Shown here: piece after piece, positions 35,560 through 47,257 of the stretch
Layout of the letters: each line of letters begins with the position of its first letter
How positions within the stretch are numbered: the first letter of the stretch is position 1
Origin: Prosthecodimorpha hirschii
Lineage (GTDB): Bacteria > Pseudomonadota > Alphaproteobacteria > Rhizobiales > Ancalomicrobiaceae
Length of the DNA stretch: 64,000 nucleotides
Direction: 5' to 3'
Assembly: GCF_001305515.1 (NCBI RefSeq)
Contig: NZ_LJYW01000001.1
Coordinates: forward strand, 4,385,033 to 4,449,032
The notes under the pieces: generated by a model
What the model was told of the DNA's origin: nothing
Database searches by the model: none
The model's input: only the letters and a program-made list of their open reading frames with translations
Position numbers and translations under genes: made by a program

Positions 35560-36159
35560 ATGACCGAGCCGTTGGACTGGAAGGCCTTTCGCCGCGCCGA
35601 GCGCGAGCGGCTGCTGGACGCGCGCCGGGCGATCGGTGCGGCCGAGCGCGAGCGGCTGACCGCCACGCTCGCCCGCCAGCTCGATGCCGCCGTCCCGGCG
35701 CGGCCCGGCGCGGCGCTCGGCCTCTACTGGCCGATCAAGGGCGAGATCGATCTCCGCGCCTGGGCCGAAGCCTTCGCGGCCCGCCACGCCATGACGCTCG
35801 CCCTGCCGGTGGTGGTCGAGAAGGCCGCCCCGCTCGAATTCCGCGCCTGGGCACCCGGCGACGCGATGGAGCGCGGCTTCTGGAACATCCTGGTGCCGGC
35901 CGCCCGCAGGGTGGTCGTGCCGGCCGTGGTGATCGCGCCGCTGGTCGGCTTCCAGGCCGCGGGCTGCTGGCGGCTCGGCTATGGCGGCGGCTATTTCGAC
36001 CGCACCCTGGCGAGCCTCGCGCCGCGGCCTTTCGCGGTCGGGCTCGGCCTCGGCGGCGCCGAACTCGCCACCATCCATCCCCAGCCGCACGACGTGCCGA
36101 TGGATGTCCTCGTCACCGAGACCCGCATCCTGCCGGCCGCTCAGTCCTTCTCCAGATAG
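35560..36159 (+). CDS. 5-formyltetrahydrofolate cyclo-ligase
   Basis: A 199-residue ATP-dependent enzyme that converts 5-formyl-THF to 5,10-methenyl-THF. The N-terminal basic helix (WKAFRRAERERLLDARRAI), the LGLYWPIKGEIDLR segment and the phosphate loop LGYGGGYFDRTLA define the family. ATG 35560 follows a good GGAGGCGCC site; an earlier in-frame ATG is less plausible. The last 19 bases overlap the 3' end of the convergent channel gene. In many proteobacteria a 6S RNA gene lies upstream; only 111 bp are available here and no such structure was evident. Confidence 0.92.
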   Translation: MTEPLDWKAFRRAERERLLDARRAIGAAERERLTATLARQLDAAVPARPGAALGLYWPIKGEIDLRAWAEAFAARHAMTLALPVVVEKAAPLEFRAWAPGDAMERGFWNILVPAARRVVVPAVVIAPLVGFQAAGCWRLGYGGGYFDRTLASLAPRPFAVGLGLGGAELATIHPQPHDVPMDVLVTETRILPAAQSFSR

Positions 36160-36974
36160 ATCGCCCAGTAGCTCGCCGCAACGCCGCCGGCGCCGCCGAT
36201 GACGTTGCCGAGCGTGACGAGGACGAGGTTCTCGGCGAAGCCGCCGAGGTCGATCACGCCGCCGAAGGCCCAGCCGGCCGGGATCAGATACATGTTGGCG
36301 ATGGAATGCTCGAAGCCGAGCGCCACGAAGGCGGTGATCGGCCACAGGATGGCGAGAATCTTGCCGGACACCTCGCGCGCCGCGAAGGTCAGCCAGACCG
36401 CGAGGCAGACCAGCGCGTTGCACAGGATGGCGCGCGCGAAGGCGGCAAGCGGCGACAGCGCCAGCTTGGCTTCCGCGATCTTGGCCGCGTTGCGCCCGAC
36501 CGCGCCGCCGCCGAGATCGCCGAGCCCGGCCGCCCAGGCGAGCGCCACCATGGCCAGCGCGCCGGCGAGATTGGCCACGAACACGATCGCCCAGTTGCGC
36601 AGCAGGTCGCCGAGGCCGACCTTGCCGTCGACCCAGGCCATCACGATCAGGGCGTTGCCGGTGAAGAGCTCAGCCCCGCCGATCACGACCAGGATCAGGC
36701 CGAGCGAGAAGGCCGCGCCGCCCAGCAACCGCACGGGGCCGAAGCTGTCGCCCGCCCCGGTCGTCACCAGGGTGAAGAACATCGCCCCGAAGGCGATGAA
36801 GGCGCCGGCCAGCATGCCCAGCATGGCGAGCCGGCGGACCGACAGCCGGGCCTTGGCGACGCCGGCCTCCTCGACGCGCCGCGCCATCTCGGCCGGCTTG
36901 TAGGCGTCGAGCCCGGTCGGGTTGGGCGGCTGCGGGGCCGGATCGGACGGCGGACGGGATATCGCATCGGGCAT
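36141..36974 (-). CDS. Formate/nitrite transporter (FNT) family channel
   Basis: The 277-residue membrane protein has six hydrophobic helices in the FNT pattern. Visible landmarks are GGAELFTGNALIVMAW (helix 2 with the broken-helix region), LLRNWAIVFVANLAGAL, AILCNALVCLAVWLTFAAREV and FVALGFEHSIANMYLIP with the conserved central His of the pore. It likely moves formate, nitrite or a related small monovalent anion across the inner membrane. ATG 36974 is preceded by CGGAGCC. It is convergent to the cyclo-ligase gene with a 19-bp overlap. Confidence 0.92.
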   Translation of the reverse strand: MPDAISRPPSDPAPQPPNPTGLDAYKPAEMARRVEEAGVAKARLSVRRLAMLGMLAGAFIAFGAMFFTLVTTGAGDSFGPVRLLGGAAFSLGLILVVIGGAELFTGNALIVMAWVDGKVGLGDLLRNWAIVFVANLAGALAMVALAWAAGLGDLGGGAVGRNAAKIAEAKLALSPLAAFARAILCNALVCLAVWLTFAAREVSGKILAILWPITAFVALGFEHSIANMYLIPAGWAFGGVIDLGGFAENLVLVTLGNVIGGAGGVAASYWAIYLEKD

Positions 36975-37142
36975 CGGGGGCTCCGTTCTCGTCGCCACAG
37001 GTCTCGTCGCCAATGTCGCGGCTGGATCGCCGGCCGGCCATGATTTCGCGCAACGCGCCGCGCGGCTCCGCATTCAGACGGCTGGTGCCGGCGCGGCGGG
37101 CGCCTATATTGGAGGCGAAACGGGCGGCCGGGGAGATGCGTC

Positions 37143-37478
37143 ATGGGCGATGCGCTGGATCTGAGCGAGAAGGACGTGCTCGGCATCGCCGAGGCGTGGC
37201 GGCGGGACGGCCGGGCGGTGGCGCTGGCCACCGTGGTGGAGACCTGGGGCTCGGCGCCGCGGCCGATCGGCAGTCATCTGGTCATCGACGGGGATGGCCA
37301 TTTCGAGGGCTCGGTCTCCGGCGGCTGCGTCGAAGGCGCGGTGGTCGGCGAGGCGATCGACGTGATCGGCGACGGCCGGCCGCGGCTCCTGGAATTCGGT
37401 GTCGCCGACGAGACCGCCTGGCGGGTCGGCCTGTCCTGCGGCGGCCGCATCGCCGTCTATGTGGAACGGATCGACTGA
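37143..37478 (+). CDS. XdhC/CoxI-family protein, N-terminal half
   Basis: This 111-residue protein corresponds to the first domain of XdhC: VALATVVETWGSAPRPIGSH, FEGSVSGGCVEGAVV and GVADETAWRVGLSCGGRI are the family signatures, including the cysteines thought to act in sulfuration. XdhC-type proteins insert sulfurated molybdenum cofactor into xanthine dehydrogenase or CO dehydrogenase-like enzymes. The second XdhC domain is encoded by a separate gene 13 bp downstream, an arrangement common in alphaproteobacteria. No molybdoenzyme structural gene is present in the window. Confidence 0.9.
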   Translation: MGDALDLSEKDVLGIAEAWRRDGRAVALATVVETWGSAPRPIGSHLVIDGDGHFEGSVSGGCVEGAVVGEAIDVIGDGRPRLLEFGVADETAWRVGLSCGGRIAVYVERID

Positions 37479-37491
37479 AAGAGCGCGTCGG

Positions 37492-38195
37492 ATGGATCGT
37501 GGCCTGCTTGAAACCCTCAATGCGGAACGGCGCGCCCGCCGGGCCGTGATCCGCGTCACCAACCTCGCGACCGGGGCCGAGCGCCTGGTCCGGGAGGCCG
37601 AACTCGATCCGGCCGATCCGCTCGGCGCCGAGCTTGCCGGGCGGTTCCGCTCGGCGAAATCCGGCATGGTCGAGACGGCCGACGGCGGCCGCCTGTTCCT
37701 GACCGTGCATGTGCCGCCGCCGCGCCTCGTCTGCATCGGCGCGGTGCATATCACCCAGGCGCTCGCCCCGATGGCGCGCATGGCCGGCTTCGACGTGACC
37801 GTGATCGACCCGCGCACGGCCTTCGCCACCGAGGCGCGCTTCGAGGGCGTGCCGCTCTATCCCGATTGGCCGGACGACGTGATCCCCGGCAAGGTCGGCC
37901 TCGACGCCTATACGGGCCTCGTCGCCGTGACCCACGATCCCAAGATCGACGACTGGCCGATCGCCCGCGCCCTGGAGGCCGGCAGCTTCTATGTCGGCGC
38001 GCTCGGCAGCCGGAAGACCCACGCCAAGCGCGTCGAGCGCCTGACCGCAGCGGGCGTCGATCCGGCCGCCATCGGCCGCATCGCCGCCCCGATCGGCCTC
38101 GATATCGGCGCCCAGTCGCCGGCCGAGATCGCCGTCGCGGTGCTGGCCCAGGCGATCCAGGCCCTGCGGCGGCGTCCCGCCGCGGATGCCGCATC

Positions 38196-38199
<4 letters not shown>
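37492..38199 (+). CDS. XdhC-family protein, Rossmann half
   Basis: A 235-residue partner of the preceding gene. After a variable N-terminus, the XdhC C-terminal Rossmann domain is clear: CIGAVHITQALAPMARMAGF, VTVIDPRTAFATEARF, and LVAVTHDPKIDDWPIARAL with YVGALGSRKTHAKR. The end GLDIGAQSPAEIAVAVLA is very conserved. It should help deliver or sulfurate the molybdenum cofactor. Its stop codon overlaps the start of the next gene by 4 bp (ATGA). Confidence 0.9.
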
Positions 38200-39827
<1,628 letters not shown>

Positions 39828-39884
39828 GGGACGTCCCGCCGGACATCCGCCTGCGTCACCGTCCGCCTGCCACCGTCCCCTATT

Positions 39885-40745
39885 TCACAGGCGCTTGACG
39901 GTGCGCAGCGGGGTACCGGCGGCCTCGATGCGGGCGAGGCCGGCGGCGAGGCCTTCGATCGCGGTCGACATGGTGTGGGCGTTGGCATGCAGCATGGTGT
40001 CGGCGTCGCGGACGAGTGCGACATGGCCCGGCCAGAACAGGAGATCGCCGCGCCGCCAGGCGGCCGGATCAAGCCCGATGGCCGTGCCGAGGGCGGCCTC
40101 CTGCATGTCGGAATCGCGCGGTGCGGTGATGCCGCAGGCGGCGAGTGCGGTCTGGACGAGGCCGGAACAGTCGATGCCGAGGCTCGACTTGCCGCCCCAC
40201 AGATAGGGCGTGCCGAGGAAGCGCTCGGCGACCGTGACCGGGTCGGCCTCGACGGCGCCGACGGGCGCGAGATGCTGCATCACGATCGCGCCGCCGGTCT
40301 CGGTCAGGCCGAAGATGCGGCCGCGGACCTCGACCTCGCGCCGGATGGCGACCTCCGCGCCGAGGCTCAGCCACAGGAGCGGCGGCTCCTTGATGCTCGG
40401 GCCGGGGAAGACGAAGGTGCGCAGCGCCGCGACCCGGTGGGTCGGCGCGGGCGCCTCGCCCTTCAGGATGGCATGGCTCGGCAGGTAGCCGACATAGCCG
40501 TCGCGGGCGAGCTGGACCCAGGCCCAGCCCTCCTGATCCTCGTCATAGACCGTCAGCCGCTCGCCATGCAGCGCCTCGGTGTCGAGCCCGGCATCCGGAC
40601 GCGGTTCGCGGCGCAGCGGCGCAAGGCCTTCGATCACCCGCGCCGGCGTCCCGGCCGCATAGCGCGGCGCGGCGACGAGGCCTTCGAGCGACTGCGCGGC
40701 GAGATCGGCGCGGGCGGGTGTCAGGCGGGGATCGTGGATGGTCAT
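39885..40745 (-). CDS. NlpC/P60 (C40) cell-wall hydrolase with SH3-like domains
   Basis: This 286-residue protein has bacterial SH3-like domains at about residues 25-150 (YDEDQEGWAWVQLARDGYVGYLP is split between strands) and a C-terminal NlpC/P60 catalytic domain. The catalytic cysteine is in SLGIDCSGLVQTALAAC, the histidine in LFWPGHVALV. It is the Asp-Cys-Ser type of gamma-D-glutamyl-diamino acid endopeptidase, acting on peptidoglycan peptides. No signal peptide is seen, so it may process recycled muropeptides in the cytoplasm. In related genomes the gene follows the M17 aminopeptidase gene; here it is separated. Confidence 0.88.
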   Translation of the reverse strand: MTIHDPRLTPARADLAAQSLEGLVAAPRYAAGTPARVIEGLAPLRREPRPDAGLDTEALHGERLTVYDEDQEGWAWVQLARDGYVGYLPSHAILKGEAPAPTHRVAALRTFVFPGPSIKEPPLLWLSLGAEVAIRREVEVRGRIFGLTETGGAIVMQHLAPVGAVEADPVTVAERFLGTPYLWGGKSSLGIDCSGLVQTALAACGITAPRDSDMQEAALGTAIGLDPAAWRRGDLLFWPGHVALVRDADTMLHANAHTMSTAIEGLAAGLARIEAAGTPLRTVKRL

Positions 40746-40819
40746 GCCGGGACCTCGCAGAGAATATTCAGACTATCAGCCCGATCCGGCGTCGTCAGCC
40801 AGCGGATCGGCTTTGGCGG

Positions 40820-40988
40820 ATTGCTGAAGAGCGCGTCGGAACGCGATCAGACGCGGGTCGTTTCAACTCTGTCATCCCCGGGCTTGTCCCGGGGATCCAG
40901 ACTTTTCAAGGACTTGACCTTCACATTGGATCCCCGGGACAAGCCCGGGGATGACAGAATGGCGGGTTCGGAGTGATTTTCAGCGGCC
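40820..40988 (-). repeat. Copy B of the ~170-bp dispersed repeat
   Basis: This is the inverted partner of the element at 34861-35035. The 89-bp core at 40869-40957 has the same length as in copy A and inverted-repeat ends (CTGTCATCCCCGGGCTTGTC and GACAAGCCCGGGGATGACAG). On the right, AATGGCGGGTTCGGAGTG and CAGCGGCC are the reverse complement of the left flank of copy A; on the left, GAGCGCGTCGGAACGCGATC matches its right flank. It lies between the NlpC/P60 gene and a small membrane protein gene. Direct repeats of ATCGGC-TT/GT-CAGCCGAC type follow at 41001-41035. Confidence 0.75.
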
Positions 40989-41026
40989 TGTCACCCGACC
41001 GATCGGCTTTAGCCGACGGATCGGCG

Positions 41027-41614
41027 TCAGCCGACAAGGTGGCTTGTGACGATGCCGATCAGTTTCGCGAAGATCAGCCCGATCAGCAGCATCACCACCG
41101 CGATCTGTGCGCTGCATCCGGTCGTCATGCGCGAGACCCGATAGAAGATGGCGAGGCTCGCGGCGAGGCCGATCAGGCCGAGCAGCCCGGCGCCTCTGTC
41201 CGAGAGCAGGCCGATGCCGAAGCCGAGGGCTGCGAGGGTCGGCAGGATGGCGGCCAGCAGGCTCGCCCAGTTGGTGGCGGTGATCAGCGGCGCGAAACGG
41301 GGCGCGATGCCGAGCGGACCGGCCAGCGCGGCGAGCAGCAGCGGCGCGCCGAACCAGTTGACCACCTCGCCGGCGAGCTTGACCGCCAGAAAGACCAGGA
41401 GCGGCACGGTCGCGAGGTCCGGATCCGTGGCGACGAGATACCGGTGTTCGGCCGCGATGCCGATCGCGAAGGCCGGCAGCAGCGGCACGATCACCTGGAA
41501 CGACCGCCAGAACCCGGCTTCCGAAAAATCGAAGCCGCGCAGGCCCTCGGGATTGCCCTTGACCAATAGCCAGGTCGCCGTCACGCCGGCCCGGATCTCC
41601 GCCAGCGTGATCAT
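41027..41614 (-). CDS. Conserved-looking integral membrane protein, unknown function
   Basis: The 195-residue protein has about five hydrophobic helices (around residues 38-55, 67-85, 88-105, 118-140 and 160-195), a pattern similar to Yip1-like small membrane proteins. The N-terminus [20 protein letters not shown] is amphipathic and cytosolic. Its start overlaps the dapE stop codon by 4 bp, so it is translated with dapE. No catalytic motif is seen. Coupling to dapE is the only hint of a role, perhaps cell-envelope related. Confidence 0.7.
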   Translation of the reverse strand: MITLAEIRAGVTATWLLVKGNPEGLRGFDFSEAGFWRSFQVIVPLLPAFAIGIAAEHRYLVATDPDLATVPLLVFLAVKLAGEVVNWFGAPLLLAALAGPLGIAPRFAPLITATNWASLLAAILPTLAALGFGIGLLSDRGAGLLGLIGLAASLAIFYRVSRMTTGCSAQIAVVMLLIGLIFAKLIGIVTSHLVG

Positions 41615-42801
41615 GCGGTCCGGTCCGCCCCGTCGAAGAAGCCGTCCAGGAAGACCCGGTAGATCGCCGTCAGGGTGACGAGATCGGCGACCGGTACATG
41701 CTCGTCGACCTGGTGCATGGTCTGGCCGACCAGCCCGAACTCGACCACCGGGCAGTAGTCCTTGATGAAGCGGGCGTCCGAGGTGCCGCCGCCGGTCGAA
41801 AGCTCCGGGCGGTGTCCGGTCACGGTCTCGATCGCGGCGCCGAGCCCGTCGACGAGGCGGGGGTCGACGGTCAGGAAGGAATCGCTCGACGGGGTCTCCA
41901 GCGCCAGCGTCCAGGCGAGGCCGTCGCCGGCGGCCGCGGCGAGCCGGGCGCGCAGCCAGGCGTCGAGCGTCGGGCGGGACCAGCGGTCGTTGAAGCGGAT
42001 GTTGAAGCGGGCGCGGGCCGTGCCCGGGATCACGTTCCAGGCCGGATTGCCGACATCGACGGAGACGAATTCCAGGTTCGAAGGCTGGAAGCGCTCGTTG
42101 CCGGCGTCGAGCGGCTCGGCCAGAAGCGCGCCCATCAGGCGGATCAGGCCGGGGATCGGGTTCTCGGCCAGATGCGGATAGGCGACGTGGCCCTGCCGGC
42201 CGGTGACCGTGACGGTGCCGGACAGGCTGCCGCGGCGGCCGACCTTGATGGCATCGCCGACGGCCTGCGGGTTGGTCGGCTCGCCGACGATCGCCGCATC
42301 GAAGCGCTCGCCGCGGTCATGCGCCCAGCGCAGCAGCTTGACGGTGCCGTTGATGCTCGGCCCCTCCTCGTCGCCCGTGATCAGGAAGGAGAGCGTGCCG
42401 GCGCCGGGGCGGCGGGTGGCGAGATGGTCGAGCGCCGCGGCGACGAAGGCCGCGATGCCGCCCTTCATATCGACCGCCCCGCGGCCGTAGAGCCGGCCGT
42501 CCTCGATCGCGGCCGAGAAGGGATCGTGCCGCCACCCGGCCGCATCGCCGGGCGGGACCACGTCGACATGGCCGCCGAAGGTCAGGTGCGGCGCGCCCTG
42601 GCCGATCCGGGCATAGAGATTGACCACGTCCGACGTGCCGGGCGCGCTGAAGGTGACGGTCTCGCAGTCGAAGCCGGCCGCCTCCAGGATGCGGGCCAGC
42701 CGGGCGATGGCCTCGCCGGCATCGGGCGTCACGGAGGGGGCGGTGATCAGGTCGCGCAGGATGGCGACCGGATCGGAAATCGGGGACGGGATCGACGGCA
42801 T
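41611..42801 (-). CDS. dapE: Succinyl-diaminopimelate desuccinylase
   Basis: This 396-residue M20-family metalloenzyme hydrolyses N-succinyl-LL-diaminopimelate in lysine and peptidoglycan precursor synthesis. Metal-binding motifs are [15 protein letters not shown] (His, Asp), [19 protein letters not shown] (Asp), [13 protein letters not shown] (catalytic Glu-Glu), IVGEPTNP and the C-terminal [12 protein letters not shown]. The [18 protein letters not shown] dimerisation-domain segment is also typical. It is preceded on the same strand by a DUF805 gene and farther upstream by dapD, and its stop overlaps the next gene. Confidence 0.95.
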   Translation of the reverse strand: MPSIPSPISDPVAILRDLITAPSVTPDAGEAIARLARILEAAGFDCETVTFSAPGTSDVVNLYARIGQGAPHLTFGGHVDVVPPGDAAGWRHDPFSAAIEDGRLYGRGAVDMKGGIAAFVAAALDHLATRRPGAGTLSFLITGDEEGPSINGTVKLLRWAHDRGERFDAAIVGEPTNPQAVGDAIKVGRRGSLSGTVTVTGRQGHVAYPHLAENPIPGLIRLMGALLAEPLDAGNERFQPSNLEFVSVDVGNPAWNVIPGTARARFNIRFNDRWSRPTLDAWLRARLAAAAGDGLAWTLALETPSSDSFLTVDPRLVDGLGAAIETVTGHRPELSTGGGTSDARFIKDYCPVVEFGLVGQTMHQVDEHVPVADLVTLTAIYRVFLDGFFDGADRTA

Positions 42802-42941
42802 GAGCGGATGTAGCCTCGCGTTTGGCGGGCCGTCAATCGCCCCGCGGCGTCCGTTCGCGGTCTCCGGGCTTGCGGCCCGGGGCCATAGCCCCGCCGGGTC
42901 GGGGCCGTCGCCCCGCCGGCCAGGGGCCCTTCGTCACGGGC

Positions 42942-43367
42942 TCAGCCGCGCGGGTCGGGGCCGTAGCGGTTGGGGCCGCGCGTGCCGCGCAGGCAGTAGA
43001 GATGCACGAACAGGATGACGGAGCCGAGCGTGATCAGGCCCATGGCGATCAGCTGCTCCTGCGTCCGGCCGGGCGGCGACGGCACCAGGCTGGCGAGGTT
43101 GATCGCCAGATAGGGCAGGGCCAGCCAGGTCGGCCGGCCATGGTCGTGCAGCCGCCGCACGATCAGGCTGCCGGTACCGGCGATCGAGAGCAGCGGGATC
43201 AGGGCGAAAAGCGTCAGGACGAACGGGTTGCGCCCGGTCAGCCTGGTCAGCGGCACGAGCAGAACGATTCCCAGACACAGCAGGATCAACAGCTGGAAAT
43301 TCCGCTGCCAGAACTGGGCGCGTCCCAGGCGCCCGTTCAGGCCGAAGAAATACTCGAACATCGCCAT
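42942..43367 (-). CDS. DUF805 membrane protein
   Basis: The 141-residue protein (from ATG 43367) starts MAMFEYFFGLNGRLGRAQFW, the hallmark of DUF805, and has four hydrophobic helices. SLIVRRLHDHGRPTWLALP is the other conserved segment, and the C-terminus CLRGTRGPNRYGPDPRG is the usual family ending. Its biochemical role is unknown. Upstream of the chosen start the frame continues to ATG 43403 through an imperfect 18-bp repeat (MAHGMAYGTAHGMAM); ATG 43361, 43367 and 43403 are all possible, and 43361 gives the family's normal start. Confidence 0.85.
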   Translation of the reverse strand: MAMFEYFFGLNGRLGRAQFWQRNFQLLILLCLGIVLLVPLTRLTGRNPFVLTLFALIPLLSIAGTGSLIVRRLHDHGRPTWLALPYLAINLASLVPSPPGRTQEQLIAMGLITLGSVILFVHLYCLRGTRGPNRYGPDPRG

Positions 43368-43483
43368 CCCGTGCGCCGTCCCGTACGCCATCCCGTGCGC
43401 CATTGTGAACCGGCCGCGCCGCCGCCGGGCCGGCCGAACGGCCGGTCTCCGTCCGCGGAGCCGGGGTTTCCGCGCCGCCGGCC

Positions 43484-44200
43484 TCAACGGCCGGTCGCGT
43501 TCACGATCATGATCTTCTGCCAGATCTTCTGCGACAGGTTCGTGGTCAGCTGCTCGATTTCGTTCACCGCCGTGGCGATTTCGCCATCCTCGGTGGCGAT
43601 CGCATAGAGCGCCGCCCCCTTGGCGGTGAGCGAGAGCAGTTCCGAGCAGTAGTCGAGATAGCGCGACAGCTCGAAGGGCGTCATCGAGCGTTCGGGAGAG
43701 ACCGCCGTGCGCACTGCGCCCGGGCCGACCATGCCGGGATCCTTGGTCAGCTGATGCATGTCGATGACGTGGACGACCGCGCGGAACGGGTTCAGCGCCT
43801 GGAGGGCGCGCGACCGGCGCAGCCGGCGTTCGGCGGTGACCAGCGAGACCACCGCCACCGCGCTCAGGATGGTCAGGTTGACCAGCGCGTCGATGCTCTG
43901 GACCAGATTGAAGATGTTGTTGGTGCCGGCATCGAAATCGAGCCGCAGCACCAGGGCGGCGAGCAGCGCCGCCGCGCCGGCCAGGACGCCGGCGACGACC
44001 AGTCTCAGAAGCCAGCGCGGCCGCATGATCGCGCGCGTCGTCGCGGCCGTCTCGGCGATCAGGTCGCGCACCTCGCCGGCCACGCCGGCGAGCCCGGCGC
44101 CGGGGAAGCGGGCCTCGATGCGCGCCTTGAGCGCATCGAGCGTCTCGACGATCTCGTCGGCCGCCAGGAGGCGGTATCGCGGTTTCGATGCCTTGGCCAT
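43484..44200 (-). CDS. Membrane protein of unknown function in the dap cluster
   Basis: The 238-residue protein has two close membrane helices (WLLRLVVAGVLAGAAALLAAL and ALVNLTILSAVAVVSLV) between an N-terminal helical region and a C-terminal cytosolic domain of about 120 residues. The latter contains HVIDMHQLTKDPGMV and SRYLDYCSELLSLTAKGAAL, which look conserved. I recognise the type from alphaproteobacterial dapD neighbourhoods but know no function. It is transcribed 45 bp downstream of dapD. Confidence 0.65.
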   Translation of the reverse strand: MAKASKPRYRLLAADEIVETLDALKARIEARFPGAGLAGVAGEVRDLIAETAATTRAIMRPRWLLRLVVAGVLAGAAALLAALVLRLDFDAGTNNIFNLVQSIDALVNLTILSAVAVVSLVTAERRLRRSRALQALNPFRAVVHVIDMHQLTKDPGMVGPGAVRTAVSPERSMTPFELSRYLDYCSELLSLTAKGAALYAIATEDGEIATAVNEIEQLTTNLSQKIWQKIMIVNATGR

Positions 44201-44245
44201 CGCCGCCTCCGGGGCTTGCGCGGCTGCGGATCCGCGCCTTGCGGA

Positions 44246-45100
<855 letters not shown>

Positions 45101-45246
45101 GTTCGGGCTCCGGAAACGGCTGATCGGGCAGGGAGGCGGGACCATGGCGAGCGGGGCCGGGACTGTCAACCAGCGCCCTGCCGCATGCGGCGCAGGTTCG
45201 GCCATCGGCGGCCCCGCCATGCGCCGTCGCCGGCCGCCCCGATCGC

Positions 45247-45390
45247 CGTCTCACGGGCCGCCTTGCGGTCACTGGACACCTTGCGACCACGGGCCGCCAA
45301 GCGGTCACGGGCCGCCAAGCGGTCACGGTCCGCCAAGCGGTCACGGTCCGCCAAGCGGTCACGGTCCGCCAAGCGGTCATTGGCCGCCAA
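45247..45390. repeat. 18-bp tandem repeat array at the 3' end of the TPR-caspase gene
   Basis: Eight contiguous 18-bp units fill this stretch. Units at 45319, 45337 and 45355 are identical (GCGGTCACGGTCCGCCAA), those at 45301 and 45373 differ at one to four positions, and the three units from 45247 to 45300 are more decayed. The unit at 45373-45390 contains the caspase gene's stop codon and last Gly-Gly-Gln residues. On the minus strand, in the gene's frame, each unit repeats a TGA codon. Confidence 0.9.
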
Positions 45391-47137
45391 GATAGACCTC
45401 CTGCAGCAGGCCGTCGTCCGAATAGGGTGTCTGCCGGCCGCCGGTCGCCTCGAACACCTTCGAGCGCACCCGGCCGATCATCAGCCGCGCGTCCAGCCCC
45501 TTGGTGGCGACCGTCTCGACGAAGGCGCGGGTGAAGGGGCTGAGGTCGCCGTCGCCGTCGCCGGCGACATCCTGCGGGGCGGTCGAATAGACCACCAGCG
45601 AGCCGTGATTGGGCACCGCCAGCCGCGCCAGCCCGCGGGCCGGCGTCGACCGCGTCGCCGAGGCGATCTGGGCCGCGAAGGGATTGTCGCGGCAGGCGTC
45701 GAGGACGACGATCCGGGTCTTGGCCCGGCCGACGCGCTCCATGACCCGGCCGAGGCCGATCGCCTCGTCTTCGGCGTCGCGGATGTCGGAGAGCTGCGCG
45801 TCCACCGGCAGCAGATAGTTCTCCATCGCGCCACCGCGCGGGATCTGCACGGCGTGGCCGGAATAGTAGACCATCGCGATCTCGGCCCGGTCGGCCTTGT
45901 CGGAGAAGGCGCGCAGACTGCGGGCCATGGTCTCGCGGTTGGCATCGGTCACGATCTCGACCGAGAAGCCGATCGCGGTCAGCGCCTTGCCGACCGCCGC
46001 GGCATCGTTGGCGGGATTGCGCAGCCGGCCCATGCGTCCATAGGCGCCGTTGCCGATGACCAGCGCGACGCGGGCGCCGGCGGGGATGGCCGGCGTTGCC
46101 GCTGCGGCCTTGGCCTTGTCGCGCTGCGCGACGACGAGCTTGCGATTGTCTATCGCCACCGCATAGTCCGGCCGCAACTGGATGGCGCGTTCGTAGTCGG
46201 CCAGCGCGCGATCGAAATCGCCCTTGTCCCAGAAGATGTTGCCACGATTGTTGTAGTTGCTCGGATCCGCGGGCCTCAGGGCAATGGCCTTGTTGTAGTC
46301 GGCCAGCGCCCGATCGGCATCGCCCTTGGCGCGGTAGGCGATGCCGCGATTGGTGTAGCCGTCCGGATCGTCGGGCTTGAGGGCGATCACGCGGGTATAG
46401 TCGGCGATCGCGCGATCGTGCAGGCTCTTGGCCTGAAAGGCGACGCCGCGATTGAACAGAGCGAGGACGTCGTCCGGGTTCTGTGCGATCACCTGATCGA
46501 AGTCGGCGATCGCGCGGTCCGGCTCCTTGCGTCTGATATTGACGTCGCCGCGGTTGATCAGCGCCAGCCGGTAGCCGGGCTTCAGGGCGAGGGCCCGATC
46601 GTAGTCGGCGATCGCCCGGTCGTTGTCGCCCTTGTCGCGGAAGATGCGGCCCCGTGACGTGAAGGCGTCCGGGTCGTCCGACTTCAACGCGATGGCCTGG
46701 TTGAAATCGGCGAGGGCGCGGTCCCGGTCGCCGAGGGCCGAATAGGCCAGGCCCCGGTTGAAGAAGGCCTTGTAGTAGTCGGGCTTCAGGCTGATCGCCT
46801 GACCGAATTCGGCGATGGCGCGCTCGGTATCGCCAAGGGCGCGATAGGAATTGCCCCGGTTCAAACGGGCCATGGCGTCGCTGGGCCGCAACGCGATCGC
46901 CTGTTCGTAGTCCCTGATGGCACGATCGTGCTGGCCGAGACCGGCATATTCGACGCCGCGACTGATGTAGGAATTGGCGTCGCCGGGCGACCGGGCGATG
47001 GCGGCCGTGCAGGCCCGGATGCCGGCCTCGCCGGTCAGTCTTTGGCAATCCTCCGCATCGCCGGCCCGGGCGGGGACCGCCGCGACGAGGCCGACGAACA
47101 GCGTGGCGACAAGCAGGACGGGCAGCGGTCGGGCCAT
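45377..47137 (-). CDS. Secreted TPR-caspase (peptidase C14) protein
   Basis: The 586-residue protein has a Sec signal peptide ending near PARAGD, a short Cys-containing segment, eight near-perfect 34-residue TPR repeats from about residue 51 to 325 (consensus like DRAIADYDRAIALKPDDPDA), and a caspase p20-like domain from about residue 354. The catalytic pair is H428 in YYSGHA and C482 in LDACRDNPF. The region after the cysteine, with STAPQDVAGDGDGDLSPFT, matches bacterial metacaspase-like proteases. It would act in the periplasm or outside. The targets are unknown; bacterial caspase homologues are linked to stress, signalling and defence. The gene is monocistronic. Confidence 0.88.
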   Translation of the reverse strand: MARPLPVLLVATLFVGLVAAVPARAGDAEDCQRLTGEAGIRACTAAIARSPGDANSYISRGVEYAGLGQHDRAIRDYEQAIALRPSDAMARLNRGNSYRALGDTERAIAEFGQAISLKPDYYKAFFNRGLAYSALGDRDRALADFNQAIALKSDDPDAFTSRGRIFRDKGDNDRAIADYDRALALKPGYRLALINRGDVNIRRKEPDRAIADFDQVIAQNPDDVLALFNRGVAFQAKSLHDRAIADYTRVIALKPDDPDGYTNRGIAYRAKGDADRALADYNKAIALRPADPSNYNNRGNIFWDKGDFDRALADYERAIQLRPDYAVAIDNRKLVVAQRDKAKAAAATPAIPAGARVALVIGNGAYGRMGRLRNPANDAAAVGKALTAIGFSVEIVTDANRETMARSLRAFSDKADRAEIAMVYYSGHAVQIPRGGAMENYLLPVDAQLSDIRDAEDEAIGLGRVMERVGRAKTRIVVLDACRDNPFAAQIASATRSTPARGLARLAVPNHGSLVVYSTAPQDVAGDGDGDLSPFTRAFVETVATKGLDARLMIGRVRSKVFEATGGRQTPYSDDGLLQEVYLGGQ

Positions 47138-47257
47138 GACGGGACCTCGTCGGTCACGGGTTGCAGGCAGGAAAACGCGTTTCCGCCGGCAACTATGGCC
47201 CGGCAGCGGGCTCGGTCAATCGAACCCGGTGCCAACGATTTTGGCGGCCTTCCGCCC

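Noticed and set aside
45247..45390. CRISPR-like array
   Set aside because: The 18-bp units are contiguous without spacers, and no cas gene is present. The same holds for the 102-bp units at 62550-63161.
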